Program-made: the position numbers and the translations under genes
Assembly (NCBI GenBank): GCA_032622095.1
Contig: CP136061.1
Span: forward strand, 39,623,797-39,687,796
Direction: 5' to 3'
DNA length: 64,000 nucleotides
DNA from: Siphonodentalium dalli
Taxonomy: Eukaryota; Mollusca; Scaphopoda; Gadilida; Siphonodentaliidae
Shown here: piece after piece, positions 44,895 to 57,005 of the stretch
How positions within the stretch are numbered: the first letter of the stretch is position 1
How the letters are laid out: every line of letters begins with the position of its first letter
Notes under the pieces: model-generated
The model's input: the letters and a program-made list of their open reading frames with translations, nothing else
Database searches by the model: none
Told to the model about the DNA's origin: nothing

Positions 44895-45585
44895 CTAGAC
44901 AACTATCAAATTATCAATGTCATTCATTGTTGACGACGATTAACTGATTGTTATTCAACTTATTCTACAAATGAAGAATCTATATATAATTCTAAAAAAA
45001 AATTCTAAGAAAACCTAAGGAAAATTAAGCAACCGAATTTGAGGACTGTCAGTATCTATAACTCATTCACTGTCAGTATTACTGTGATTGTCACTGTTCT
45101 CAGTGTTGCAGGGATTGTCTGTCAAAATCCGGTGGAGAACTTAGGATGTGTGTGACAAGTACTAACAACAACAGCAGTATGAATATTATTATGTCAACAA
45201 CATCTCTAACACCGTAAGATAATCGTTCGATATACTGCTTACTGGCACTGTACATTACGACGATTTCTTCTTAAAAACAACCATTGAGTGTAACCGCCTT
45301 GAACAGTCAGATGTTGATTCGGGCGATCGGTAACACTGCATGTCTGAAGGATTTATTAAATATGAATTCTATTTTCTAGACGTTTCATACGAGTGTCGTG
45401 GTATAGGATTCTGAACATTGCTGGAGTATTGATCGAGTACACCCGACAGTGCTCAATCTCAGAACTCAATCATAAGCCAACTAGAACAGAGGTCATGTCA
45501 ACTTACAGGTTGCATTATACATGTATATATCGTGACCACATAAATGATATACAACTACAGTGACTTCTTCATTATTTCAGTATTC
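44895..45585. other. Spacer
   Basis: Nothing is recognised. Confidence 0.35.
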
Positions 45586-45850
45586 GATACCATAACCATG
45601 GTCGTTCCATACCATATTTTTTGGTTGTTACATACCGGATTGTTTGGTTACTTTTTTTTATTTCGTACTTTGTAGAAAATCATTTATTTGTTTCCATATG
45701 ATGTGACATATATAATTTATATAGTAACATGGTACAAAATGACCAATTGATTTCCTACATGGTACGAAACGACCAAACAATAAGGTACGAAACTACCAAA
45801 AATGTTGTACGAAATGACTTAAGACGATACAAAACGTCCTGTACCAATTT
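45586..45850. repeat. Phrase array GGTACGAAACGACCAA with inverted part
   Basis: On the left the word appears as its complement (TGGTCGTTCCATACC, TTGGTTGTTACATACC). On the right it is direct (ATGGTACGAAACGACCAAA, AAGGTACGAAACTACCAAA, TTGTACGAAATGAC). Scattered copies lie at 46505-46610 and 47260-47330. Confidence 0.7.
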
Positions 45851-46631
45851 ATATATCCTCGGCAAGGGTAACAACCAGACAGTGACCCTGTAGACTAGCA
45901 GCGCCAACATCGTTGGTTTGATATTAGACCCTATATCACCAAGGCTGATATGAGGTTACTGAGGGCTGAAATCAGGCCTATAATATCAATCCAACCAAGT
46001 AATACCCTATCTATTAATTACGGTAGTTCGCCTCTTAGTAACAGTGTAATATTGACAACTCTTTCAAATGAGTGGCATCACAAAAAATTGGTATCTATGC
46101 CTTATCTAACAGTGAAATAGAATTACACCATGTCATAAATCCATATCGTGTATTACTCGGATCCGTGATGTCATAAAATCATATTATTCTAATTAGTGAT
46201 GTCGTAAAATGATATTACTCGATTTAAGGCAAATTGAAGTGATATTCACCTAAGTAGAAATGGAGTTTGATAACAAGCCATACCGTGCAAAAATGTCATA
46301 TCTAATTAATAATTTTCGAAAAAAATTTGGACCGATATACATGTACCCTGTAGCCATCTGTAGGAAACTTCCTTCCAATGGGGTGCTGTCGGAACATACA
46401 TGTATCAAGGTGGACCCCCTCCCCAACGGGAGACTCTCTATTCATGCCCATTGGAAATAAATTATAATGTGCAATGGAATGAATAGCCAATAGGTTGCTG
46501 GCATTTCATACCATGGAAGTTTGACATAGAGATGTTTCGCACCAGGGTTCTGGATATTTCATACCAGTTTCTGTATCATTTCGACAATTCGTACCATTGA
46601 GTATACCGGTATTATTTAAAAAAAAATAACA
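45851..46631. other. Spacer with scattered phrase copies
   Basis: TGATGTCATAAAAT-like words recur three times at 46140-46215. CATTTCATACCATGG and TATTTCATACCAG at 46500-46610 belong to the GGTACGAAA phrase family. A 66-codon frame at 46260 is not recognised. Confidence 0.4.
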
Positions 46632-47071
46632 TTAAAGGTACTCAGTCCGATTCGATGGTTCCCATGTCATCAGATTTCAACAACAACAACAACAACAACA
46701 ACATTTTTTGAAATGCCACTTCGTTTACCAGAATCGATTAATGGCCCAAAAATAATGCTAACCAGTCAAATATAGTACATGTATACAATTGCCCAAAACC
46801 TGTTATTTGTCAAATATCTGACACAAAAAAACCACTTGCTTTTAGAGTTATCCATCTTCGTCCGCAATTTGGTCCGAGACCGTCTTCTCGTTGACTTTTT
46901 ACTGGGCCACTAAAAAAATTATCGAGGGTGAAAATTAATAGATTTCAAAAAACGATATCTGATCACTCTCAGCTTTGATGGGTGGGTTCCTCAACTCAAA
47001 TTAAATATGTTTTACCCCGAAGCCAAGGAAATAGTAATATTCAAGCGTTAATTCGGATTATGCATCTTTAA
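46632..47071 (+). mobile_element. TTAA-flanked MITE, asymmetric form, copy 4
   Basis: TTAAAGGTACTCAGTCCGA begins it, and GGATTATGCATCTTTAA ends it with TTAA at both ends. It is colinear with 11095-11533 and includes a CAACAACAACAACA run and GGTCCGAGACCGTCT. Confidence 0.85.
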
Positions 47072-47738
47072 CTTTGTCACGACAATTTCAATTTGTTCAT
47101 TTTGGTTCGCAAAAAAAATAAAGAAATATGTTAACATGTAAATGTCGGGTTGTCATCATCACGAACGTTAAATCATGAACATGTTCGCTTTCATTAAGTT
47201 AACACAATTAAAATAATTTTTCACATACGAATGACCAATCATCATTTTTGGGAATCGACGAAACATACCAATATATGGTGTTAAATGATCAAAAACATGG
47301 TACGAAACAATTAAATGTGTCATTCAAATCAAGGGTACAAACTGGCCATAGTAGGAAAAGTCGTTTGAACCATCCAACAGACCTGGGTGAATCGCCGTGC
47401 GATCGGTCTTCCACAATAAGGGCGCGTACACATGGCCAGCAAGAAAATATCAGATATGCCCCATGTGACTTACTTGACCAATGAAATAAATAATACCGGA
47501 AAATATCCGACGAAGGCAGCGCGCTGATATTTTATCGCCAATTGGTGATATGTGTTCACCTTGATAGGTGGCCATCGGTATCCGTTAACTAATCTCGCAG
47601 GGATATGATCGTAACAATTCAAGCACTCGAGTTATGATCCATCAATAGTATCGTCTGTTTCAACATACTACGTATTTCCATTTTATATTGGTTGTCAGAA
47701 CCGCTGATGTATTATATATACATGTATATACGTGTGTA
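47072..47738. other. Spacer
   Basis: It contains GCAAGAAAATATCAGAT (47440), also part of the palindrome at 48451. Nothing else is recognised. Confidence 0.35.
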
Positions 47739-48040
47739 CAGAGACGTCGCGACATGGGGGGGGGGGCTTGGGGTGTGTCTCACCCCCAACTTTGGTCAAT
47801 ATTTTCAACAGTAGATGGTAGGATTTTGCGATTTTCTTGTTCAGATTACAAAATTTTCGCACACCGGGCCGAACCATGGTCTAATATTATGCCTAAGAGC
47901 ACTACGGTGCAAGGAGGGTGCAAATGGAATTATGGAAAACTTGTGTTTGGTATGATTCTGATTCAAGGGGGGGGGGGTGCAGTTAGAAATTCCCAAGGTG
48001 GACACCCCGAACGGAAACCCTCTGCGTGTATGGGGATGCT
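47739..48040 (-). mobile_element. Internally deleted, inverted hAT-like copy 3
   Basis: CAGAGACGTCGCGACATGGG starts it. The following C/G runs, CACACCGGGCCGAACCATGG, GGAATTATGGAAAACTTGTG and GGTGGACACCCCGAACGG are reverse complements of parts of the 1.06-kb element at 3713 and 8687. About 750 bp are missing, and the right terminus is damaged. Confidence 0.75.
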
Positions 48041-48450
48041 TTATAATTTTGTACCTCACATGCCTTGATTTAGTTGTGTTACTTTAATTTGGACTGTATG
48101 CATAGAGGGGATGCATAGATGAACCAAACCAAAATTTTTACCAAAAGTAGGAAGATGTGCAACTAGTTACACTGGTTGGAATATCAAGTAATGAGAACAT
48201 ACATCAGAGCTAATCGCGTCCCTGAACACACATCCCTACTCCAACGACGAGGACACGTTCCTTTCTCGTTAAAATAGGTGGCCTTTTAAATTTTCCATAA
48301 CACTTTATAACTCTATGAATATTCGATATGGACTATAGGTTGTTTGTCCGCAGTAATTCACTTCAACAAACACGACTAACACTAGTCACATTGAGCTCAA
48401 TCAACGTCAACTAACCCGCCGCTTTCTCACGGGCGTAATCTTTACAGCAA
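48041..48450. other. Spacer
   Basis: Nothing is recognised. Confidence 0.35.
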
Positions 48451-48497
48451 GAAAATATCAGAGTACAATTGTACCTGATATTTTCTTGCAGATATTT
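48451..48497. repeat. Palindrome with TGATATTTTCTTGC arms
   Basis: GCAAGAAAATATCAG pairs with CTGATATTTTCTTGC around AGTACAATTGTAC. The right arm is then partly repeated (AGATATTTTCTTGCAG). Confidence 0.8.
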
Positions 48498-49334
48498 TCT
48501 TGCAGCTTCATGTATACGCGCCCTAAGGATGCATCTGGGAAGAGGGGAGTCAATCTAATTAACTGTTATCTATAACCAATACTTAAAAACAATAACAATT
48601 TATTCTGATTTCTTTTGAAACACACAGAATAATTATTTACTAGCTAAATTTTGTTAGGTTGTGTCGGAAATTGACATAAAATATTGTGTTGAGCATATAT
48701 ATATAAGTATTGTGGTACTTGGTAGCAAAACATTATTTTCGATGCCGACCACTATCCCTGACTACGACGACTCCAAAACCATGGACTTTCTAATTTATCG
48801 AGTTGGGTACCTCTCCATCGATCCCCATCAATGACTCTTATGGAACGTTTGTTAAAATTACCAACAAGTTGTTTACAAGATACTGACACAGCGCTTGCTA
48901 ATGCTCGACACTCAAGATTTCAGTGTTGAATGGGTCATTGTGAATAACTCTCCTAAAAATACTGCCACGGTGTTGATTACTTTGCTTCTCGCACACTCTT
49001 TACGTGCTGTATATAAACAAACGATCGGCTCACACAAAGTATGTTTTGTGGATAATATCGCATTCATACTATCATTATACTATACTATTAGTATATTCTG
49101 GAGGGAATTTTCTTGATTTGGAAACAGTTATTTCTAAATTATAACGAAGACCGTCCGTGCTTTTGGAGATGCTGTATCCAACACAAAATGTCAACGAAAT
49201 TGTTTTTCAGGGCACATTTAAATAATTATTGATGAACAAATGAGAGATACATTTAGTGATATATCACATAGGGTGTTTTAAAATAAACATTGCCAATAAA
49301 GTTTGTTCTAAAACTAGCCACATTTTATCTCCTT
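48498..49334. other. Spacer
   Basis: A 73-codon frame at 48895-49116 has no recognisable pattern. Nothing else is seen. Confidence 0.35.
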
Positions 49335-49738
49335 TTCTGTATAGAAAATTATTATTTACACCACAAATCTGTATAAAAAATTATTAATTTACTCCCCAAA
49401 TATGTAAAGAAAATTATTATTTACACCCCAAATATGTATAGAAAATTATTATTTACACCCCAAATCTGTATAGAAAATTATTATTTACACCCCAAATCTG
49501 TATAGAAAATTATTATTTACACCCCAAATCTGTATAGAAAATTATTATTGACACCCAAATCTGTAAAGAAAATTATTATTTACACCCCAAATCTGTATAG
49601 AAAATTATTATTTACACTCCAAATCTGTATAGAAAATTATTATTTACACCCCAAATCTGTATAGAAAATTATTATTTACACCCCAAATCTGTATAGAAAA
49701 TTATAATTTACACCCCAAATCTGTATAGAAATTATAGC
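49335..49738. repeat. 32-bp minisatellite
   Basis: About 12 copies of TGTATAGAAAATTATTATTT plus ACACCCCAAATC, very uniform in the middle and more varied at the left edge. Confidence 0.95.
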
Positions 49739-49756
49739 GAAGAGATGCACCATATA

Positions 49757-50175
49757 TTAAAGATGCATAATCCGATTAAGCGCCCCTAAATTACTAATTA
49801 TTTGGATTCGGGGGTAAAAAAATATTTGATTCGAGTCGTGATTACATATCGATTTTTAAAATCTATTATTTTTCACCATCGAGACTTAATAGAGGCCCAG
49901 TAAAAAGTGGACGAGCCGACCGTCTCGGACCAAATTGCGGATGAAGATGGATAACTCTAAATTCCAGAGGCTTTGTGCTGATAATAAGGCCAAATTTCAT
50001 CGAACAAAATGTTGATAAATAACATGTTTTGGGCAATTTTATACTATATTTGACAGTGGTTAGCATTATTGCTGGGCAATTAATCGATTCTGATAACTGA
50101 AACGGCATTTAAAAAAAAGTGTGGTTATTGGAATCTGATTATATGGGGATCATTGAATCGGGTTGAGTCCTTTAA
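49757..50175 (-). mobile_element. TTAA-flanked MITE, asymmetric form, copy 5
   Basis: Reverse orientation relative to copies 3 and 4: it begins TTAAAGATGCATAATCCGA and ends GGTTGAGTCCTTTAA, with TTAA at both ends and GACCGTCTCGGACCAAATTG inside. Confidence 0.85.
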
Positions 50176-50650
50176 GCATTAAAGTATTCATCATTTCTTT
50201 CTCAGGTAGATGTCACATATTACAATCAATACATACACATCTGTGGAGAAGCTTATAAGATATTACACTTATATTGTGAACGTTTCACAAACTTTCAGAT
50301 TATATCCAGAAATCAATATCGTGCTCATTGGAGGCAATTCCGACTAATTATTCTCAAGGAGAGGTCCGTTGTTATGTATCTGGCTCCAGTGTTTACATCT
50401 ATCATTCATGAATCCATGTCAACGGGTAGTGTTCCACATGTAATTAAAGCATCAAGTGTGCTATATATAATATATCCATAATAAGAGAAGAAAAGGGGGG
50501 CTCTTTCTATTCTACTTGTTTCAGTCTCAATTGTGTAACGTTCTTGGTAATCATGTTGTTGTGAGGCATGTAATTGAGCGTTAATTATCGATTGGGTTTA
50601 AGTCGTCAGTCGGTATCCTTTATCACAAAAGGGGTGTCAACTAATTGCAG
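50176..50650. other. Spacer
   Basis: Nothing is recognised. Confidence 0.35.
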
Positions 50651-51587
50651 TTTAAACATATATAATATACCTTCCTATGCACTATGTAAACATATATAAT
50701 ACACATACCTATGCATAATGTAAACATATATAATATACCTCCCTATGCACTACTAGTATTTAAACATATATAATATACCTTCCTATGCACTACTAGTATT
50801 TAAACATATATAATATACCTTCCTATGCATTATGTAAACATATATAATATACCTTCCTATGCATTATGTAAACATATATAATATACCTTCCTATGCATTA
50901 TGTAAACATATATAATATACATTCCTATGCATTATGTAAACATATATAATATACCTTCCTATGCATTATGTAAACATATATAATATACATTCCTATGCAT
51001 TATGTAAACATATATAATATACCTTCCTATGCATTATGTAAACATATATAATATACATTCCTATGCATTATGTAAACATATATAATATACATTCCTATGC
51101 ATTATGTAAACATATATAATATACATTCCTATGCATTATGTAAACATATATAATATACCTTCCTATGCACTACTAGTATTCAAACATATATAATATACCT
51201 TCCTATGCACTACTAGTATTTAAACATATATAATATACCTTCCTATGCATTATGTAAACATATATAATATACCTTCCTATGCATTATGTAAACATATATA
51301 ATATACCTTCCTATGCATTATGTAAACATATATAATATACATTCCTATGCATTATGTAAACATATATAATATACCTTCCTATGCATTATGTAAACATATA
51401 TAATATACATTCCTATGCATTATGTAAACATATATAATATACCTTCCTATGCATTATGTAAACATATATAATATACCTTCCTATGCATTATGTAAACATA
51501 TATAATATACCTTCCTATGCACTACTAGTATTCAAACATATATAATATACCTTCCTATGCACTACTAGTATTTAAACATATATAATA
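50651..51587. repeat. 34-bp minisatellite, block 1
   Basis: About 27 copies of AAACATATATAATATACC plus TTCCTATGCATTATGT (34 bp). A 40-bp variant carrying CACTACTAGTATTT recurs in pairs at the left and right thirds. Confidence 0.95.
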
Positions 51588-52333
51588 CTAGAAGGTGTCC
51601 CGACTTCGTCCGGGCTTTGACCTTGAATTGTCCATTTTGAAGGTCAATGTCAAGTGGGGGGTCACGATTTGATCAGTCCAAAACTCTGCCCGGACAAAAG
51701 TACCCGACAAACGTGCCCGTCGAAATCCATCCGGTTTTACCCGATTTGACCTTGAATTGATTATTTTGAAGGTCAAGGTCAGGTCGGGGTCACGACTCGA
51801 CCCGTCCAAAACACTCAATTGACAAAAGTACCCACATGTATCAAATTTCGTCGAAATCCCATAAAAATTGGCGATTTGACCTTGAATTGACCCGATCTCA
51901 AGGTCAAGGTCACGTCGCACGGGCAAACGAATATGCTTATGAGACTCCCCATACGAATGTAGCCCCAAAATACCAAGTTTCATCGAAATCCCGTGATATT
52001 CGAGCGTTTGACCTTGAAATGACCCGATTTCAAGGTCAATGTCACGTCGCACGGGCAAATTAATAGGTTTATGCCACTCTCCGACCGAAGATACCACCAT
52101 ATACCAAGTTTCATCGAAATGCCGTGATATTCGGGCGTTTGACCTTGAAATGACCCGATTTCAAGGTCAAGATCACGTCGCACGGGCAAATTAATAGGCC
52201 TATGCCAGTTCCCGGCCAAAAATACACCCACATACCAAGTTTCATCGAAATCGGTTCGGCCGTTTTCGAGTCCATCGCCAACACACACACAGACACACAG
52301 ACACACAGACAGATCTTCCAAAATATATAATAG
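51588..52333 (+). mobile_element. CTTCGTCCGGG-family element, copy 2, inserted in the minisatellite
   Basis: It interrupts a 34-bp unit at ATATAAT. The head is CTAGAAGGTGTCCCGACTTC and the end is CACACAGACACACAGACAG then CTTCCAAAATATATAATAG. Between them are at least five modules of about 120-130 bp. Each has a TTTGACCTTGAA..TGACC word, an AAGGTCAAGGTCA-like word and, in the right part, GTCGCACGGGCAAA and CCAAGTTTCATCGAAAT. About ten exact TCAAGGTCA sites (either strand) occur in 745 bp. Minus-strand frames of up to 170 codons follow the module and are not genes. Confidence 0.85.
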
Positions 52334-52371
52334 ATACCTTCCTATGAATTATGTAAACATATATAATACTA
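52334..52371. repeat. Single 34-bp unit between two insertions
   Basis: One ATACCTTCCTATG(A)ATTATGTAAACATATATAAT unit separates copies 2 and 3 of the element. This shows two independent insertions, or duplication of one with its flanking unit. Confidence 0.8.
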
Positions 52372-52980
52372 GAAGGTGACCCGACTTCGTCCGGGCTTGG
52401 ACCTTGAATTGACCATTTTGAAGGTCACGGTCAGGTGGGTTAACGATTTGACACGTCCAAAACACTGCCCGGACAAAAGTACCCGACAAAAGTACCCGTC
52501 GAAATCCATCCGGTTTTACCCGATTTGACCTTGAATTGATCATTTTGAAGGTCAAGGTCAGGTTGGGGTCACGACTCGACCCGTCCAAAACACTCAGTGG
52601 ACAAAAGTAACCCCACGTATCAAATTTCGTCGAAATCCCATCAAAATTGGCGATATGACCTTGAATTGACCCGATTTCAAGGTCAAGGTCTCGTCGCACG
52701 GGCAAATGAATATGCTTATGAGACTCCCGATACGAAAGTACCCCCACATACCAAGTTTCATCGAATCCCGTAATATTCGGGCGTTTGACCTTGAAATTAC
52801 CCGGTTTCAAGGTCAATGTCACGTCGCACGGGAAAATTAATATGCCTATGCCACTTCCTGGCCGAAAATACCCCCACATACCAAGTTTCATCGAAATCGG
52901 ATCGGCCGTTTGCGAGTTCATCGCGAACACACACACAGACACACAGACAGACAGACAGATCTTCCAAAATATATAATAGA
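52372..52980 (+). mobile_element. CTTCGTCCGGG-family element, copy 3
   Basis: Same ends and module order as copy 2, but one module shorter (about 609 bp). The junction sequences with the 34-bp array are the same on both sides. Confidence 0.85.
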
Positions 52981-53876
52981 TACCTTCCTATGCATTATGT
53001 AAACATATATAATATACCTTCCTATGCATTATGTAAACATATATAATATACCTTCCTATGCATTATGTAAACATATATAATATACCTTCCTATGCACTAC
53101 TAGTATGTAAACATATATAATATACCTTCCTATGCATTATGTAAACATATATAATATACCTTCCTATGCATTATGTAAACATATATAATATACCTTCCTA
53201 TGCATTATGTAAACATATATAATATACCTTCCTATGCATTATGTAAACATATATAATATACCTTCCTATGCATTATGTAAACATATATAATATACCTTCC
53301 TATGCATTATGTAAACATATATAATATACCTTCCTATGCATTATGTAAACATATATAATATACCTTCATATGCACTACTAGTATGTAAACATATATAATA
53401 TACCTTCCTATGCATTATGTAAACATATATAATATACCTTCCTAAGCATTATGTAAACATATATAATATACCTTCCTATGCATTATGTAAACATATATAA
53501 TATACCTTCCTATGCACTACTAGTATGTAAACATATATAATATACCTTCCTATGCATTATGTAAACATATATAATATACCTTCCTATGCATTATGTAAAC
53601 ATATATAATATACCTTCCTATGCATTATGTAAACATATATAATATACCTTCCTATGCACTACTAGTATGTAAACATATATAATATACCTTCCTATGCATT
53701 ATGTAAACATATATAATATACCTTCCTATGCATTATGTAAACATATATAATATACCTTCATATGCATTATGTAAACATATATAATATACCTTCCTATGCA
53801 TTATGTAAACATATGTAATATACCTTCCTATGCATTATGTAAACATATATAATATACCTTCCTATGGATTATGTAA
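52981..53876. repeat. 34-bp minisatellite, block 2
   Basis: About 26 copies of the 34-bp unit, including variants with CACTACTAGTATGT. It ends where the unit changes to 32 bp. Confidence 0.95.
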
Positions 53877-56245
53877 ACATATCATATACCTTCGTATGCA
53901 CTATGTAAACATATCATATACCTTCGTATGCACTATGTAAACATATCATATACCTTCGTATGCACTATGTAAACATATCATATACCTTCGTATTCACTAT
54001 GTAAACATATCATATACCTTCGTATGCACTATGTAAACATATCATATACCTTCGTATTCACTATGTAAACATATCATATACCTTCGTATGCACTATGTAA
54101 ACATATCATATACCTTCGTATGCACTATGTAAACATATCATATACCTTCGTATGCACTATGTAAACATATCATATACCTTCGTATGCACTATGTAAACAT
54201 ATCATATACCTTCGTATGCACTATGTAAACATATCATATACCTTCGTATACACTATGTAAACATATCATATACCTTCGTATGCACTATGTAAACATATCA
54301 TATACCTTCGTATGCACTATGTAAACATATCATATACCTTCGTATGCACTATGTAAACATATCATATACCTTCGTATGCACTATGTAAACATATCATATA
54401 CCTTCGTATGCACTATGTAAACATATCATATACCTTCGTATGCACTATGTAAACATATCATATACCTCCGTATGCACTATGTAAACATACCATATACCTT
54501 CGTATGCACTATGTAAACATATCATATACCTTCGTATGCACTATGTAAACATATCATATACCTTCGTATGCACTATGTAAACATCATATACCTTCGTATG
54601 CACTATGTAAACATATCATATACCTTCGTATGCACTATGTAAACATATCATATACCTTCGTATGCACTATGTAAACATATCATATACCTTCGTATGCACT
54701 ATGTAAACATATCATATACCTTCGTATGCACTATGTAAACATGTCATATACCTTCGTATGCACTATGTAAACATGTCATATACCTTCGTATGCACTATGT
54801 AAACATATCATATACCTTCTTATGCACTATGTAAACATATCATATACCTTCGTATGCACTATGTAAACATATCATATACCTTCGTATGCACTATGTAAAC
54901 ATATCATATACCTTCGTATGCACTATGTAAACATATCATATACCTTCGTATGCACTATGTAAACATATCATATACCTTCGTATTCACTATGTAAACATAT
55001 CATATACCTTCGTATGCACTATGTAAACATATCATATACCTTCGTATGCACTATGTAAACATATCATATACCTTCGTATGCACTATGTAAACATATCATA
55101 TACCTTCGTATGCACTATGTAAACATATCATATACCTTCGTATGCACTATGTAAACATATCATATACCTTCGTATGCACTATGTAAACATATCATATACC
55201 TTCGTATGCACTATGTAAACATATCATATACCTTCGTATGCACTATGTAAACATATCATATACCTTCGTATGCACTATGTAAACATATCATATACCTTCG
55301 TATGCACTATGTAAACATATCATATACCTTCGTATGCACTATGTAAACATATCATATACCTTCGTATGCACTATGTAAACATATCATATACCTTCGTATG
55401 CACTATGTAAACATATCATATACCTTCGTATGCACTATGTAAACATATCATATACCTTCGTATGCACTATGTAAACATATCATATACCTTCGTATGCACT
55501 ATGTAAACATATCATTTACCTTCGTATGCACTATGTAAACATATCATATACCTTCGTATGCACTATGTAAACATATCATATACCTTCGTATGCACTATGT
55601 AAACATATCATATACCTTCGTATGCACTATGTAAACATATCATATACCTTCGTAAGCACTATGTAAACATATCATATACCTTCGTATGCACTATGTAAAC
55701 ATATCATATACCTTCGTATGCACTATGTAAACATATCATATACCTTCGTATGCACTATGTAAACATATCATATACCTTCGTATGCACTATGTAAACATAT
55801 CATATACCTTCGTATGCACTATGTAAACATATCATATACCTTCGTATGCACTATGTAAACATATCATATACCTTCGTATGCACTATGTAAACATATCATA
55901 TACCTTCGTATGCACTATGTAAACATATCATATACCTTCGTATGCACTATGTAAACATATCATATACCTTCGTATGCACTATGTAAACATATCATATACC
56001 TTCGTATGCATTATGTAAACATATCATATACCTTCGTATGCACTATGTAAACATATCATATACCTTCGTATGCACTATGTAAACATATCATATACCTTCG
56101 TATGCACTATGTAAACATATCATATACCTTCGTATGCACTATGTAAACATATCATATACCTTCGTATGCACTATGTAAACATATCATATACCTTCGTATG
56201 CACTATGTAAACATATCATATACCTTCGTATGCACATACATTATA
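53877..56245. repeat. 32-bp minisatellite
   Basis: About 74 copies of AAACATATCATATACCTTCG plus TATGCACTATGT, extremely uniform with only scattered single changes. The unit is a derivative of the neighbouring 34-bp unit (ATATAATATA became ATCATATA, and CC became CG). The change is abrupt at about 53877. Confidence 0.97.
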
Positions 56246-56549
56246 CTTTTCTTTCCTGCATACAACATACTCATAAGTACTTGATTAAATTTCTAAATCA
56301 ACCGCTTTGGCTATGTAAGTATTATGCTTATTTCGATAGCATCGTAACTAGTAGAACTATATAGTTTTAGTAAGCTGTGGTACAGAAGCATTTTATAAGC
56401 ATTTTAAATTCGATTTCTGACACACTGTAGCTGTACGAAAATGCCTGCACAAGATTTCCTAATTTGCGTGTGTATGAACGCACCTTTATGCACTGAACCT
56501 CATTTATCGAGGTATTTCCAGTAAGCCTTGATTATTATTTACTACTTAC
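56246..56549. other. Start of intron 1, with a segment duplicated at 59836
   Basis: About 56388-56500 resembles 59836-59945 (TTTTATAAGCATTT, GATTTCTGACACA against GGTTTCTGGCACA, ATGAACG(C/T)ACC(T/A)TTATG). No exon is seen here. Confidence 0.5.
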
Positions 56550-56811
56550 CGACTTGCCTCTTGTAGAATCCATTATATCCAAGTTTTTGCACACATGTCT
56601 GACCGTCATAGTTGTAAGATTTGCATTCTGGATTTCTCGCACAGCGCGCGGCACATTGTATACTACTCGGTGCTATGGCCGTCGAGATGCTGCTACCAGT
56701 GCCGCTGTTTGGTTTCTTTTGAAAAGAAGTCATCAGAATATCATTCGACCCAACAGCAAGACAGAAGCATTGGATGAGTAAAATTATGCCAGACATCATC
56801 ACGGTCGGCAT
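56550..56811 (-). CDS. Secreted PAN/apple-module protein, exon 1; proposed first exon of the lectin gene
   Basis: The exon runs from ATG at 56811 to a donor at GTC-G|GTAAGT. Residues 1-21 form a signal peptide: a short N-region, then a hydrophobic core (GIILLIQCFCLAVG), with cleavage likely near Gly21/Ser22. A second Met at position 5 or 6 could also start. After a Ser/Thr-rich stretch (35-50) comes a half PAN/apple pattern, C53-x3-C57-x5-C63-x9-C73 with PECKSYNYDGQTC, as in the central helix-hairpin of apple domains. These usually bind proteins or sugars at the cell surface or outside the cell. The phase-1 donor fits exon 2 and would give a 230-residue secreted PAN-CTLD protein. If not joined to exon 2, it is the first exon of another secreted protein. 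Confidence 0.75.
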
Positions 56812-57005
56812 TCCAATGTTCAGTGTGTCATGTTAGTCCGACTCCAACGTCCGACTCCAGTCTGCCCTGTTCATCTGTGAGATGTCTTTAATCATAATTC
56901 AAGATGAAAACAAACAAATTGATATCACGTTACGAGAACATGACAATATCCATGGTAGCTGCATGACTGACAACTTCAAGCTCTGATGGTAAAAAGGTTT
57001 ATAAA
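56812..57005 (-). promoter_or_regulatory. Putative 5' leader and TATA-like promoter of exon 1
   Basis: On the minus strand TATAAA (57003-56998) lies within CTCTTTATAAACC, about 190 bp upstream of the ATG. Transcription would start near 56970, leaving a leader of about 160 nt with several short upstream ATGs. Evidence is only the motif and its position. Confidence 0.35.

Larger units (their letters stand above)
17185..56549 (-). other. Inferred 39.4-kb phase-1 intron of the lectin gene
   Basis: Exon 1 ends GTC-G|GTAAGT and exon 2 begins TAG|AA-TGT, so the two join in frame as a Glu codon just before the first CTLD cysteine. Signal peptide, PAN module and CTLD is a sensible secreted architecture. 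I saw no other lectin-like exon between them. The interval is mostly satellites and transposons. The alternative is two separate genes or missing exons, so this intron is a proposal. Confidence 0.5.

Noticed and set aside
46260-46460. 66-codon frame and its minus-strand partner
   Set aside because: No family pattern, no splice sites in a useful phase, and local GC is only slightly raised.
49335-49738. CRISPR-like regularly spaced repeats (also 11945-13255, 50651-56245 and 58166-59128)
   Set aside because: The units are directly tandem with no unique spacers, and there are no cas genes. They are minisatellites.
51588-52942. Minus-strand frames of 113-197 codons
   Set aside because: They follow the repeated modules of the CTTCGTCCGGG element and appear in parallel in each copy at different stops. 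They have no start, domain or conservation beyond the DNA repeat.
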